In this document: positions 56,583 to 64,000 of the stretch, one piece after another
Layout: every line of letters starts with the position of its first letter
How positions within the stretch are numbered: position 1 is the stretch's first letter
DNA from: Prado023 sp963706875
GTDB taxonomy: Bacteria; Actinomycetota; Actinomycetes; S36-B12; CAIYMF01
Assembly: GCA_963706875.1 (NCBI GenBank)
Contig: CAVPNW010000022.1
Span: 1 to 64,000, forward strand
DNA length: 64,000 nucleotides
Reading direction: 5' to 3'
The notes under the pieces: generated by a model
What the model saw: the letters and a program-made list of their open reading frames with translations, nothing else
The model's database searches: none
Told to the model about the DNA's origin: nothing
Position numbers and translations under genes: made by a program

Positions 56583-57570
56583 ATGCGGATCTTCGTCACC
56601 GGCGCCGCCGGCTTCATCGGCTCGAACTACGTGCGGACGCTGCTGTCCGGCGGATACCCCGGGTACGAGGAAGCCGAGGTCACCGTCTACGACAAGCTCA
56701 CCTACGCGGGCAACCTCGCGAACCTGGAGCCGGTGGCCGACAATCCGCGCTACCGGTTCGTCCAGGGCGACATCTGCGACGGGTCGCTGCTCGACGAGGT
56801 GCTGCCGGGCCACGACGTGGTCGTGAACTTCGCCGCCGAGACCCACGTTGACCGCTCGATCACCGGCGCGGCGGACTTCGTGATGACCAACGTGGTCGGC
56901 GCGCAGACGCTGTTCGACGCCTGCCTGCGCCACGCGATCCCGCGGGTCGTCCACATCGGCACCGACGAGGTCTACGGCTCGATCGACGAGGGCTCGTGGA
57001 CGGAGGCATCGCCGCTGCAGCCCAACTCGCCGTACTCGGCTGCCAAGGCCAGCGCCGAGCTGCTCGCCCGCGCGTACTTCGTCACGTACGGGATGAACAT
57101 CTCGACCACGCGCTGCTCGAACAACTACGGGCCCTACCAGTTCCCCGAGAAGGTCGTGCCGCTGTTCGTCACGAACCTGATGGACGGCAAGAACGTCCCG
57201 CTTTACGGCGACGGACTCAACGTCCGCGACTGGCTGCACGTCGACGACCACTGCCGCGGCATCCAGCTCGTGCTGGAGAAGGGCGAGGCGGGCGAGTCGT
57301 ACAACATCGGCGGCGGCCGCGAGCTCAACAACAAGGAGCTCACCGGCGCGCTGCTTGAGGCCATGGGCGCCGGCTGGGACCGCGTGACGTACGTCGAGGA
57401 CCGCAAGGGCCACGACCGCCGCTACTCCCTCGACGACTCGCGGCTGCGCGCGATGGGCTACGAGCCGCAGTGGACGTTCGAGGCCGGCCTGGCCCAGACC
57501 GTGCAGTGGTACCGCGACCACGAGTCCTGGTGGCGCCCGCTCAAGGACAAGTTGGCGATCGGCCCGATGA
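56583..57570 (+). CDS. rmlB: dTDP-glucose 4,6-dehydratase
   Basis: Gives dTDP-4-keto-6-deoxyglucose. MRIFVTGAAGFIGSNYVRTLL, VTVYDKLTYAGNLANLEP, VVNFAAETHVDRSI, VVHIGTDEVYGSIDEGSW (TDEV with catalytic Asp-Glu), NSPYSAAKASAELLARAYFVTYGM (YxxxK), CSNNYGPYQFPEKVVPLFVTN and GGGRELNNKELTGALLEAMG. The frame is intact through YRDHESWWRPLKDKLA and then, as sequenced, runs into the rmlD start with no stop. The natural end is probably the TGA at 57568-57570 in an adjacent frame, overlapping the rmlD ATG. 38 bases downstream of rmlA. Confidence 0.93.
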
Positions 57571-58426
57571 CGCGGTGGCTGGTGACGCGGCGCCTGGGGC
57601 CAGGTGGGCAGCGACCTAGTCCGCATCCTCGACCGGCGAGGAGGTCGTCGCGGTCGACCGCGACACCCTCGACATCACTGATGAGGCGGCGGTTCGGGCG
57701 ATGGTCATGGCCGTCCGACCGCACCTGATCGATCAACGCCGCGGCCTTCACCGCGGTGGACGAGGCAGAGGCCGAGGAGGCTACCGCGATGCTCGTCAAC
57801 GCGGCGGCGCCTGGCTGGCTGGCTGCCGCCGCGCACGAGATCGGCGCTCGCACGATCCAGATCTCGACCGACTACGTCTTCCCCGGCGACGCCACCGAGC
57901 CCTACGCCGAGGACGCGCCGACCGGGCCGGAGTCCGCCTACGGCCGCAGCAAGCTAGCCGGTGAGCGGGCGGTGCTGGGCGCGGACCCGATCGGCCTACG
58001 TGGTGCGCACCGCGCTGGGTCTACGGGGGGACGGGCAGCAACTTCGTCAAGACGATGGCGCTGTGGAGGCGCAGGGCGAAACGGTCTCGGTGGTCGACGA
58101 CCAGCGTGGCTCGCCCACCTGGTCGCGAGCACCTGGCGCGGGGGCTGGTTGAGCTAGGCCGCTCGCAGGCCGCCCCGGGCGTCTACCACTGCACGGGTGC
58201 TGGCGAGACCACCTGGTATGGCTTCGCCCGGGCGATCTTCGAGGAGCTGGGCGCGGATCCGGCACGCGTACTGCCTACGACCACCGACGCGTTCCCGCGG
58301 CCGGCGCCGCGCCCGGCCTACTCCGTGCTTTCACACCGGCGCTGGATCGAGGCAGGGTTAACGCCGATGCCGCACTGGCGCGAGGCGCTGCACGGCTTCA
58401 TGGCCGGGCTCCATTGCGCCGATTAG
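57567..58426 (+). CDS. rmlD: dTDP-4-dehydrorhamnose reductase, frameshifted
   Basis: Last step of dTDP-L-rhamnose synthesis. MTRWLVT, then frame breaks near 57600 (cofactor loop and VRILDRRGEEVVAVDRDTLDITDE) and 57725. The body follows: AAAPGWLAAAAHEIGARTIQISTDYVFPGDATEPYAEDAPTGPESAYGRSKLAGERAVLG with STDYVF and YxxxK. Shifts near 57990 and 58120 separate the YVVRTA segment from GVYHCTGAGETTWYGFARAIFEELGAD and RPAYSVLSHRRWIEAGLTPMPHWREAL. Total about 286 residues. An rmlC (3,5-epimerase) is not seen between rmlB and rmlD or elsewhere in the window. Confidence 0.87.
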
Positions 58427-58435
58427 CCGGCATGC

Positions 58436-59317
58436 TCACGAGCCGATAGCCACCGCCAGCGCGAAGCACGCCAGCCACGCGGCCCCGAGAAGCTGAAGTA
58501 CGCGGTCGCGAAGCACCACGTCCTCTGGCTCCCCCGCCGCGCCTTGGTCGATGTCCCTCGCGTAGCGCAGGATCGCCAGGACAAACGGCACGATCGACAG
58601 CACCGCGTAGACCGACTCCCGGGCCTCGTTGATGTCGAAGGCCCACAGGGCGTAAGCGGTGATCGCGATCGCCGCCGAGACGCTCCAGACGAAGCGAAGG
58701 TACGACGCCGAGTACTCGCGGAGCGATGGCCGGGTCAAGCCCATCTCATCGCCCGACAGCTCGACGGCACGGTACTCCGAGTAGCGCTTGCCACTGACCA
58801 TGAAGAGCGATCCGAAAGCCGCCACCAGCAGAAACCACTGGGAAGGCGCGATGTCGGATGCCGTGCCACCCGCTACAGCCCTCAACAGGAACCCCGAGGA
58901 AACGATCGCCAGGTCGATGACCGGCTCGTGCTTGAGCCAGAGCACGTAGGCGAGCGACAGGCCGGCGTACACGGCGATAGTCGTCACCAAGCCCACCGAC
59001 GCCAGCCCCGCAACCACGAGCGACGTTCCGAGCAAGATGATCCCGGCGGCAACTGCCACCCGAGGACTCACCGCCCCCGAAGCGATCGGGCGGAGGCGTT
59101 TCGTCGGGTGATTGCGGTCGGCCTCGACGTCGCGCACGTCGTTGAGGAAGTAGATCCCCGACGCGGCGCAGGAGAAGGCGACGAACGCCAACGCCGTGTT
59201 GAGGAGAACCTCAGGCTGGAGCAGCGTCCCGGAGGCCAGGGGCACCGCCGCGACCAGGATGTTCTTGACCCACTGCTTGGGCCTTGCCCCGCGGACGAGG
59301 TCCCTGATCGCCGTCAC
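58436..59317 (-). CDS. UbiA-family decaprenyl-phosphate phosphoribosyltransferase
   Basis: Transfers phosphoribose from PRPP to decaprenyl phosphate, first step toward decaprenylphosphoryl arabinose or ribose for cell-wall arabinan. 293 residues with eight or nine helices: ARPKQWVKNILVAAVPLASG, the prenyl-phosphate motif YFLNDVRDVEADRNHPTKRLRPIASG, LAYVLWLKHEPVIDLAIVSSGFLLRAVAGG and FGSLFMVSGKRYSEYRAVE. These match Rv3806c-type DPPR synthases as I recall them. GTG 59317 overlaps the stop of the PAP2 gene, so this kinase-free donor pathway is encoded as a coupled pair. Confidence 0.87.
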   Translation of the reverse strand: MTAIRDLVRGARPKQWVKNILVAAVPLASGTLLQPEVLLNTALAFVAFSCAASGIYFLNDVRDVEADRNHPTKRLRPIASGAVSPRVAVAAGIILLGTSLVVAGLASVGLVTTIAVYAGLSLAYVLWLKHEPVIDLAIVSSGFLLRAVAGGTASDIAPSQWFLLVAAFGSLFMVSGKRYSEYRAVELSGDEMGLTRPSLREYSASYLRFVWSVSAAIAITAYALWAFDINEARESVYAVLSIVPFVLAILRYARDIDQGAAGEPEDVVLRDRVLQLLGAAWLACFALAVAIGS

Positions 59318-59868
59318 GAGGCGGCCTGGCTGCCTTGGCGCGCGGCCAGGGCAGACTCGGCGACCAGGGCCGCCAGCGCACCCGCCACGCCGCCGACAAG
59401 AACATCAGATGGATAGTGCACCCCTGCGACAAGGCGAGCCCAGGCCATCGCCCCCCAAGCAGCTGATACGGCGGCGGCCACAGGGGCCCGATCAGGCCCG
59501 GCCGCGACCGCGACAAAGGCAGCGGTGTTTGCCGCGTGCGAACTGGGGAAGCCATAGCGCCCGGGCGTGTGCGAGCGGACAGCAACAAGCGGGCTTGCCG
59601 GTCTTGGCCGGCGGACGAGGCGCTTGGTCACGACGGTCGCCCCGTGGGCAGCCACGGCGGCGCCTGCCGCGGCGATCCAGCGATCGCGCCGGACGGGATC
59701 GAGCGCGGCGCCTACCGCTCCCACGGCGACCCATCCCGCCGCGTGCTCGGCGAATCGGGAGAGCGCGGCGGATGCCGCGACGGAGGGCGGGCCCGAGAAT
59801 CGGCCCTGGACGGCAACGAGCAGTCGGAGATCGGTGGAGGGCCGATTCTCTTCTGGCAGAGCAAGCAC
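59314..59868 (-). CDS. PAP2-family phosphatase (DPPR phosphatase-like)
   Basis: About 184 residues. The three PAP2 motifs are present: TKRLVRRPRP, FPSSHAANTAAF and RLVAGVHYPSDVLVGG. Overlap with the DPPR synthase gene suggests it removes the 5-phosphate of decaprenylphosphoryl-5-phosphoribose, as proposed for Rv3807c. I choose GTG 59868, since the frame further upstream reads low-complexity Arg/Pro codons and would overlap the flippase start. It has four or five membrane helices. Confidence 0.82.
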   Translation of the reverse strand: MLALPEENRPSTDLRLLVAVQGRFSGPPSVAASAALSRFAEHAAGWVAVGAVGAALDPVRRDRWIAAAGAAVAAHGATVVTKRLVRRPRPASPLVAVRSHTPGRYGFPSSHAANTAAFVAVAAGPDRAPVAAAVSAAWGAMAWARLVAGVHYPSDVLVGGVAGALAALVAESALAARQGSQAAS

Positions 59869-59968
59869 AAGGCCCCCGGATGAGCGGTGAGTCGGACGGC
59901 GGGCACCGGGCGCGTTCGGCTGCCCCTGCCGTAGCGTAGGGCAGGTCCAGGAGCCCTTGGGAAGGCTG

Positions 59969-61244
59969 GTGCCCGTGCGCGAGCTGTGGCGTCGGCACGG
60001 CCTCAACGTCTCGTTCGTTGCCGCGTCTCTCGCGATCGCTGGCCTGCTCTCCTACGTTTACCTCATCGTTGCGGCGCGGCAGCTGGGCCCCGATTCTTTC
60101 GGGTTGCTGTCGGTTGTTTGGTCGCTGGCGGTGGCCATCGGGGCCGGGGTCTTCATCCCCGTTGAGCAGGAGACCTCGCGAGCCGAGGCGTCGGGATCCG
60201 CCCGTGCGCTGCAGGAGGGTCTCACCGCGGGAGTGCGGGTGTTGGGGGTCATCGCCCTGGCGGCTGTGGCGACCGCCCCTTGGGCGGTCCCGACTCTCCT
60301 GAACGGGAACTGGGGCCTCTGGTGGACGCTGCTCGCAGTTGCGGCGGCATCCGCCGTGGTCAGCCCCGCCCGGGGGATCCTCGCGGCACGCCACTCCTTC
60401 CGCTGGTACGGGCTTGTCGTGGTTCTCGAGGCTGCGGTGCGCGCTGGTGGGGCGGTGCTGCTCGCGGCCTCCGGTGCTGGCTCGCTGTCTTCCTACTCCC
60501 TGCTGATGCCCCTTTCCACGATCATGGCCGCAGGATTGGCCTGCGTTTGCATTGAGCCGGACTGCTGCGTCAGGCCCGCCTACCAACGCTCGATCCTCCG
60601 GATCGCGGAGTGGCGGCCTGGGGGCCTCCCGGCAACTCGTGTGGCTGGTGGTTGCCACGGTCTCCGCCCAGGCCCTGATCAACCTGCCCCCTATCGTGGT
60701 CAAGGCCACCGCTGACGCAGAGCTCGCCGGTCAGGTTCTTGCCATTCTGGCAATCGCACGAATGCCGGTCTTCTTGGCCCCGGCCCTCCTCGCACCGTTG
60801 CTGCCAGTGATGGTCCGACAACACGAGAGGCACGAGACCGCCCGCCTCGTTCGCCTCGCCACGGTTCTCGTCGCCACCCTGTTTGGGTGCGCCCTGGCGG
60901 CCGCCTTGGTGAGCCTTCGGATCGGCGACTGGCTGGTTGCATTGCTCTTCGGCAGCGCCTACGAGCTTCCGCCCATCAACCTGGCCATCCTGTCCGCCGC
61001 GACATTCGTCTTCATCGCCGCGCTCCTCGTGACCTCTGCGCTGGTGGCGGTGCGACGAAACGGATGGTCGCTGGCCAGCTGGTCCCTGGGCTTGTTGGTG
61101 TTCGCCGCCTCGGCGGTGGCCGTGCGCTCCGTGCCGGCCAACGTCGAGGTCGGACTTCTGGCAGGTGCCTTAGCCGCAGTGCTGGTATCGGGTTGGGGAC
61201 TCATCGCCACTACTCGGCGGAAGGCGGCGTCGTGGGCACGCTAG
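59969..61244 (+). CDS. polysaccharide/lipid-linked oligosaccharide flippase (MOP superfamily), one frameshift
   Basis: About 425 residues and roughly twelve helices: LNVSFVAASLAIAGLLSYVYLIVAARQLGPDSFGLLSVVWSLA is the usual start of Wzx/MurJ-like exporters (a first helix pair with the RxLGPxxFG motif). A shift between 60555 and 60640 separates the halves; the second half runs VVATVSAQALINLPPIVVKAT, ILAIARMPVFLAPALLAPLLPVMVR, ALVSLRIGDWLVALLFGSAYELP and ends RRKAASWAR. It would flip the glycan repeat unit. GTG 59969 or 59975 are the likely starts. The 3' end overlaps the next gene by 13 bases. Confidence 0.8.
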
Positions 61245-63487
61245 CGCTCGTTGCGGCGCTGGCCCTGGCCGCTTGGCTGGTGATGGCGCTTGTCGGCGCC
61301 GCTCTGCTGGTTCACCTTCCGCACCCGGTTCGTGATGCCGTATGGCCTGCTGCCCCGCTCGTCGGCTTCGTGGTGATGGCCCTTGGCCTGTCATGGGCCG
61401 GTCTCGTCGTCCCGGTGGGTCGTGGCGTATGGCTTGTCCTGGCGGCCGCGGTGGCCCTAGGCGTGTGGGGGCTGCGCCGGTACGGTCGACCGTCTCTCCC
61501 GCCCGCGACCTGGGGCCTGACCCTTGGCACCTGGTTGGCCAGCACAATTCCCCTCGCGATCGCAATCGGGCCCCTTGGGTTGACGACGTCCCTTCTGACC
61601 CGGGTGACCGCGAACAACGACGCCTTCTACTACGTCTCGATTATCGACTGGCTCCAACGGCACACCATTCTTGAGGTCCCGGAGGTCACGAGCACCCTCG
61701 CCGGCGACTCGGTTGCCTTCGCCCCCGCCGTCTCGCAGGACGCAGGCCAGCTGCGGATTGGCTCGGAGCTGGTGCACGCTGGCCTCAACACCCTTCTCAC
61801 GACCACGCCGCAGACGAGTTGGTACGCCTGGATGGCGCTGGCCGCTCCTCTGGCCGTGGTGGCCGCCGTCGCGACGCTGCGGCTTCTTGGTGTGGGTCGC
61901 GTGCCTGCCGCTCTCTCCGGTCTCGTGGTCGGCACCTCGACCCTTTTCATGTTCCCGCTCTACAACGCGAACGCCCCCGCGGCGATGGGAGCGGCCCTTG
62001 CTCCCCTCGCCCTGACCGTCAGCGGTCTGGCGTTGCGTGACAGGGCCTCCGCTCCGCCGCTGTGGTTCGCCGCAGTCCTCTGTACGGGGACCACCGCCAT
62101 CTACACCGAAATCCTGCCTTTTCTCGCGCCGCCTTTGGTTGCCTTTGCCATCTGGCAGTACAGAAGCCGGCCGGCCACCGGACTCGCACGTGTTGGGCGA
62201 TTCGGCCTGCTGTGTCTGATCTTCGCGCCCTACGTGTGGTTACGGGCTCTCCGCTCTTTGATCTTCTTAGCGGGTGTCCCCAACACCCTGGGCCCCTCCC
62301 TTTGGATCTACGGACCATGGCAGGACTCAGCCAAGCGCGTCGTGGGGGCCGGCTGGCCGCAGCTGTCGGCCGAGGTGACGAACCCGTTCATCCGGGTGTT
62401 GCTTGAGGTGGGCGGGATGGTGCTGCCGCTTGCTCTGCTCGCCGGGGTCGTGGGCGCCCTGATGTGGGGACAGCTACGGGCCCTCTACGCGGCTGCTGCC
62501 CTGTGGATGCCCACCCTGCTGGTCTGGATGTATGCCAGCGGCCGCTACTACGCCTTTGACCGGGGGCTGCTCATCACGGGCCCGTTGTGGATTCTCCTGG
62601 CGTGTTTTGGCTGGGCTGAAGGGGCGCGCCGCTGGTCCTCAAGCCGCGCGCGGGCGACTGGGCCGGATCCGGTGGGGCGATCGCCCCAGCGACGGAGGCG
62701 CTCGCCTGCCGCGGCCGTAGGGCTGGCTGCCGTGACCGCTCTGGGCCTGCTGGCTCTGTCAACCAACGCATTCAGCTCGGCGCTCTTCCTCAATCGTGCT
62801 CAAGCCGGATTCCTGCCGCTGGATGGGGACTACGCGGAGGCGGCACGCTGGGTTGATGAGTACGGCCAAGCAGGAGGCGTGGGGGTTTCGGTGGCCAGCG
62901 CCGACTTCTGGCAGCAGCTTTGGCTGACGTACACGCTGAGGCAGGAGCGCGCTGTGGACTGGGTCTCGCTCGATCCCTCCTACCTGCGCGTTCGATATCA
63001 CACTGACGGTCAGTTGGGCCGCTGGCTACTCGTGGACACAGGCGTGGTCACCCAGGTGGACCCCTCCGCGGTGGTGCGTCAGAACGGCAAGTTCCGCCTG
63101 GTCGATCTCGAAATCGCGCCCGCCGTGGTGGGCGTGCCCTGCTGCCTGTCTGAGGGCCAGTGGTACCCGGCCGAGCAGGTCGACGGCGCGACAGTTCGCC
63201 GGATGACCAACGACGGGGAGTTGACGATCGTCAACGTCGACGGCGTGGACGATTCCGTCGGTCTGCTGCTGCAGCCGCAGCCGGCACTTGAGCCCCTGCC
63301 GGTTGAGGCGACCCAGACCGACCTCTCCGGCCAGGGGCGTTCCGACACCGTCCTACGCGGGGACGGCGAGCTCGCGGTCAGCGTCCCGGGGAAGCTGTCC
63401 CGGTGGAGGCTTGTGAGCGGCCGGCAGCCCAACTCCGTGGATGGAGGCCCCACCTACTCGATGGTCTTGGAGGGGATGCGGCCATGA
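61232..63487 (+). CDS. large polytopic membrane protein, GT-C-like
   Basis: An intact 751-residue frame from GTG 61232 (GGAAGG upstream). About twelve helices in the first 500 residues: VAALALAAWLVMALVGAALLV, VWLVLAAAVALGVWGL, then a loop RVTANNDAFYYVSIIDWLQRHTILEVPEV with acidic residues after the helix WLASTIPLAIAIG, as in GT-C enzymes. More helices follow, and a C-terminal extracytoplasmic domain of about 230 residues (FLPLDGDYAEAARWVDEYGQAGGV..., VVGVPCCLSEGQWYPAEQV). It shares architecture, though no obvious sequence, with the protein at 41356. Likely a polymerase or glycosyltransferase of the glycan; no family is certain. ATGA overlap with the GT4 gene downstream. Confidence 0.65.
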   Translation: MGTLALVAALALAAWLVMALVGAALLVHLPHPVRDAVWPAAPLVGFVVMALGLSWAGLVVPVGRGVWLVLAAAVALGVWGLRRYGRPSLPPATWGLTLGTWLASTIPLAIAIGPLGLTTSLLTRVTANNDAFYYVSIIDWLQRHTILEVPEVTSTLAGDSVAFAPAVSQDAGQLRIGSELVHAGLNTLLTTTPQTSWYAWMALAAPLAVVAAVATLRLLGVGRVPAALSGLVVGTSTLFMFPLYNANAPAAMGAALAPLALTVSGLALRDRASAPPLWFAAVLCTGTTAIYTEILPFLAPPLVAFAIWQYRSRPATGLARVGRFGLLCLIFAPYVWLRALRSLIFLAGVPNTLGPSLWIYGPWQDSAKRVVGAGWPQLSAEVTNPFIRVLLEVGGMVLPLALLAGVVGALMWGQLRALYAAAALWMPTLLVWMYASGRYYAFDRGLLITGPLWILLACFGWAEGARRWSSSRARATGPDPVGRSPQRRRRSPAAAVGLAAVTALGLLALSTNAFSSALFLNRAQAGFLPLDGDYAEAARWVDEYGQAGGVGVSVASADFWQQLWLTYTLRQERAVDWVSLDPSYLRVRYHTDGQLGRWLLVDTGVVTQVDPSAVVRQNGKFRLVDLEIAPAVVGVPCCLSEGQWYPAEQVDGATVRRMTNDGELTIVNVDGVDDSVGLLLQPQPALEPLPVEATQTDLSGQGRSDTVLRGDGELAVSVPGKLSRWRLVSGRQPNSVDGGPTYSMVLEGMRP

Positions 63488-64000
63488 CCGGCTCTGAGCG
63501 GTCGGTGGCGATGGCCTTGACCTATTACCACCCCTACGTCAGCGGTCTCACGGAGGCGGCGCGCCTGGTGGCCGAGGGGCTGGTGGCCCGGGGCTGGCGG
63601 GTCACCGTGGTGGCGAGTCGACACGAGCGCGAGCTGCCGCCCTGCGAGCGGGTGGGGGAGTCGACGTCATCCGAACTGCTGTCGCTGCTCGGATAGGCAA
63701 GGGCGTGATCAGCCCGGGATTCACGACAACCGCCGCGAGAGAGGGCCGCAGGGCTGGTCTCCTTAACATCCACGCCCCCCTGCTCGAAGCCGGCCCGATC
63801 GCGCGCCTCGCGGCGCCTGCTCCCGTGGTGACCACGTACCAGTGCGACGTGACCCTCCCTGAGGGTTTGGTCAACCGAGTGCAGGTGCAGGCCATAGATC
63901 AATCGAGCCGGTGGGCCTTCCGCCGGAGTGCCGCAGTGGTCCCCTCGAGTCGGGACTACTTGGACGCCAGCCGGGTCCGGGATGCGGCACGCCCTCGCTC
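63484..64000 (+). CDS. GT4-family glycosyltransferase, partial and frameshifted
   Basis: ATG 63484 overlaps the previous stop. MALTYYHPYVSGLTEAARLVAEGLVARGWRVTVVASRHERELPPCE is the N-terminal Rossmann domain of GT4 enzymes with the GLTE-like glycine loop. A shift near 63655 continues VDVIRTAVAARIGKGVISPGF, LLNIHAPLLEAGPIARLAAPAPVVTTYQCDVTLPEG and AFRRSAAVVPSSRDYLDASRV. The C-terminal donor-binding domain lies beyond the window. Uses a nucleotide sugar on a lipid-linked acceptor; donor unknown. Confidence 0.82.

Noticed and set aside
54714..57728. 1004-codon plus-strand frame suggesting an RmlA-RmlB fusion with a long N-terminal extension
   Set aside because: The first 250 codons are antisense of rfbH, and rmlA and rmlB share a frame only because of indels near 55500 and 56215.

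Overview
The window is two unrelated pieces of DNA joined at about position 3,450. Positions 1 to about 3,450 are visibly AT-rich and carry a DUF389 membrane protein (cut by the window edge), a secreted GxGYxYP-type putative glycoside hydrolase ending in a type IX secretion sorting domain, and another secreted beta-sandwich protein. The sorting-domain sequence points to the Bacteroidetes/Ignavibacteria group. From about 3,450 to the end the DNA is very GC-rich, uses GTG starts and GTGA/ATGA stop-start overlaps heavily, and is typical of an actinobacterium. The junction truncates a gene on the actinobacterial side. Both pieces are full of single-base indels that break otherwise well-conserved genes (birA, purE, rmlD, several acyl-CoA enzymes), so the simplest reading is a chimeric contig from noisy reads, not lateral transfer. 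Frameshifted genes are annotated here as single CDS spans.

Layout of the actinobacterial part. 3.4-11.4 kb: nucleoside salvage (adenosine deaminase, uridine kinase-like protein, two aldehyde dehydrogenase homologues, DeoC, phosphomannomutase/phosphopentomutase-type enzyme, purine nucleoside phosphorylase). 11.4-14.2 kb: gamma-glutamylcyclotransferase-like protein, LpdA-type flavoprotein, and a Gly/Asp-rich hypothetical. 14.3-29.2 kb: acyl-CoA carboxylase genes (accA3, accE, two carboxyltransferases), maf, birA, a PH-domain protein, an FGGY kinase next to a sphingosine-phosphate-lyase-like enzyme, an adenylate cyclase next to a GGDEF protein, a GtrA protein and an acyl-CoA dehydrogenase. 29.2-33.4 kb: one giant VWA/DUF11 surface protein. 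33.6-41.1 kb: purK, purE, CoA-binding protein, FadE25-like dehydrogenase, acyl-ACP desaturase with an operator-like palindrome, thioesterase, TIGR03089 protein and an LCP cell-wall ligase. From memory, the gene content and much of the order from add to the LCP gene follow the M. tuberculosis region Rv3264c-Rv3313c, which supports an actinobacterial assignment.

41.4-64 kb is an accessory surface-glycan island: two large GT-C-like membrane proteins, GT2, GT87 and GT4 glycosyltransferases, GtrA, a flippase, a CDP-3,6-dideoxyhexose pathway (rfbF, rfbG, rfbH), a dTDP-rhamnose-type pathway (rmlA, rmlB, rmlD; no rmlC seen), and a decaprenyl-phosphoribose pair (UbiA-family transferase plus PAP2 phosphatase). 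In the middle is a tightly overlapping four-gene cassette: SDR, dehydroquinate-synthase-like sugar phosphate cyclase, acetolactate-synthase-like ThDP enzyme and HpcH/HpaI aldolase. It has no product I can name and is the best candidate here for an undescribed pathway, probably making an unusual cyclitol or branched sugar for the envelope.

No tRNA, rRNA, CRISPR array, insertion sequence or replication origin was recognised.
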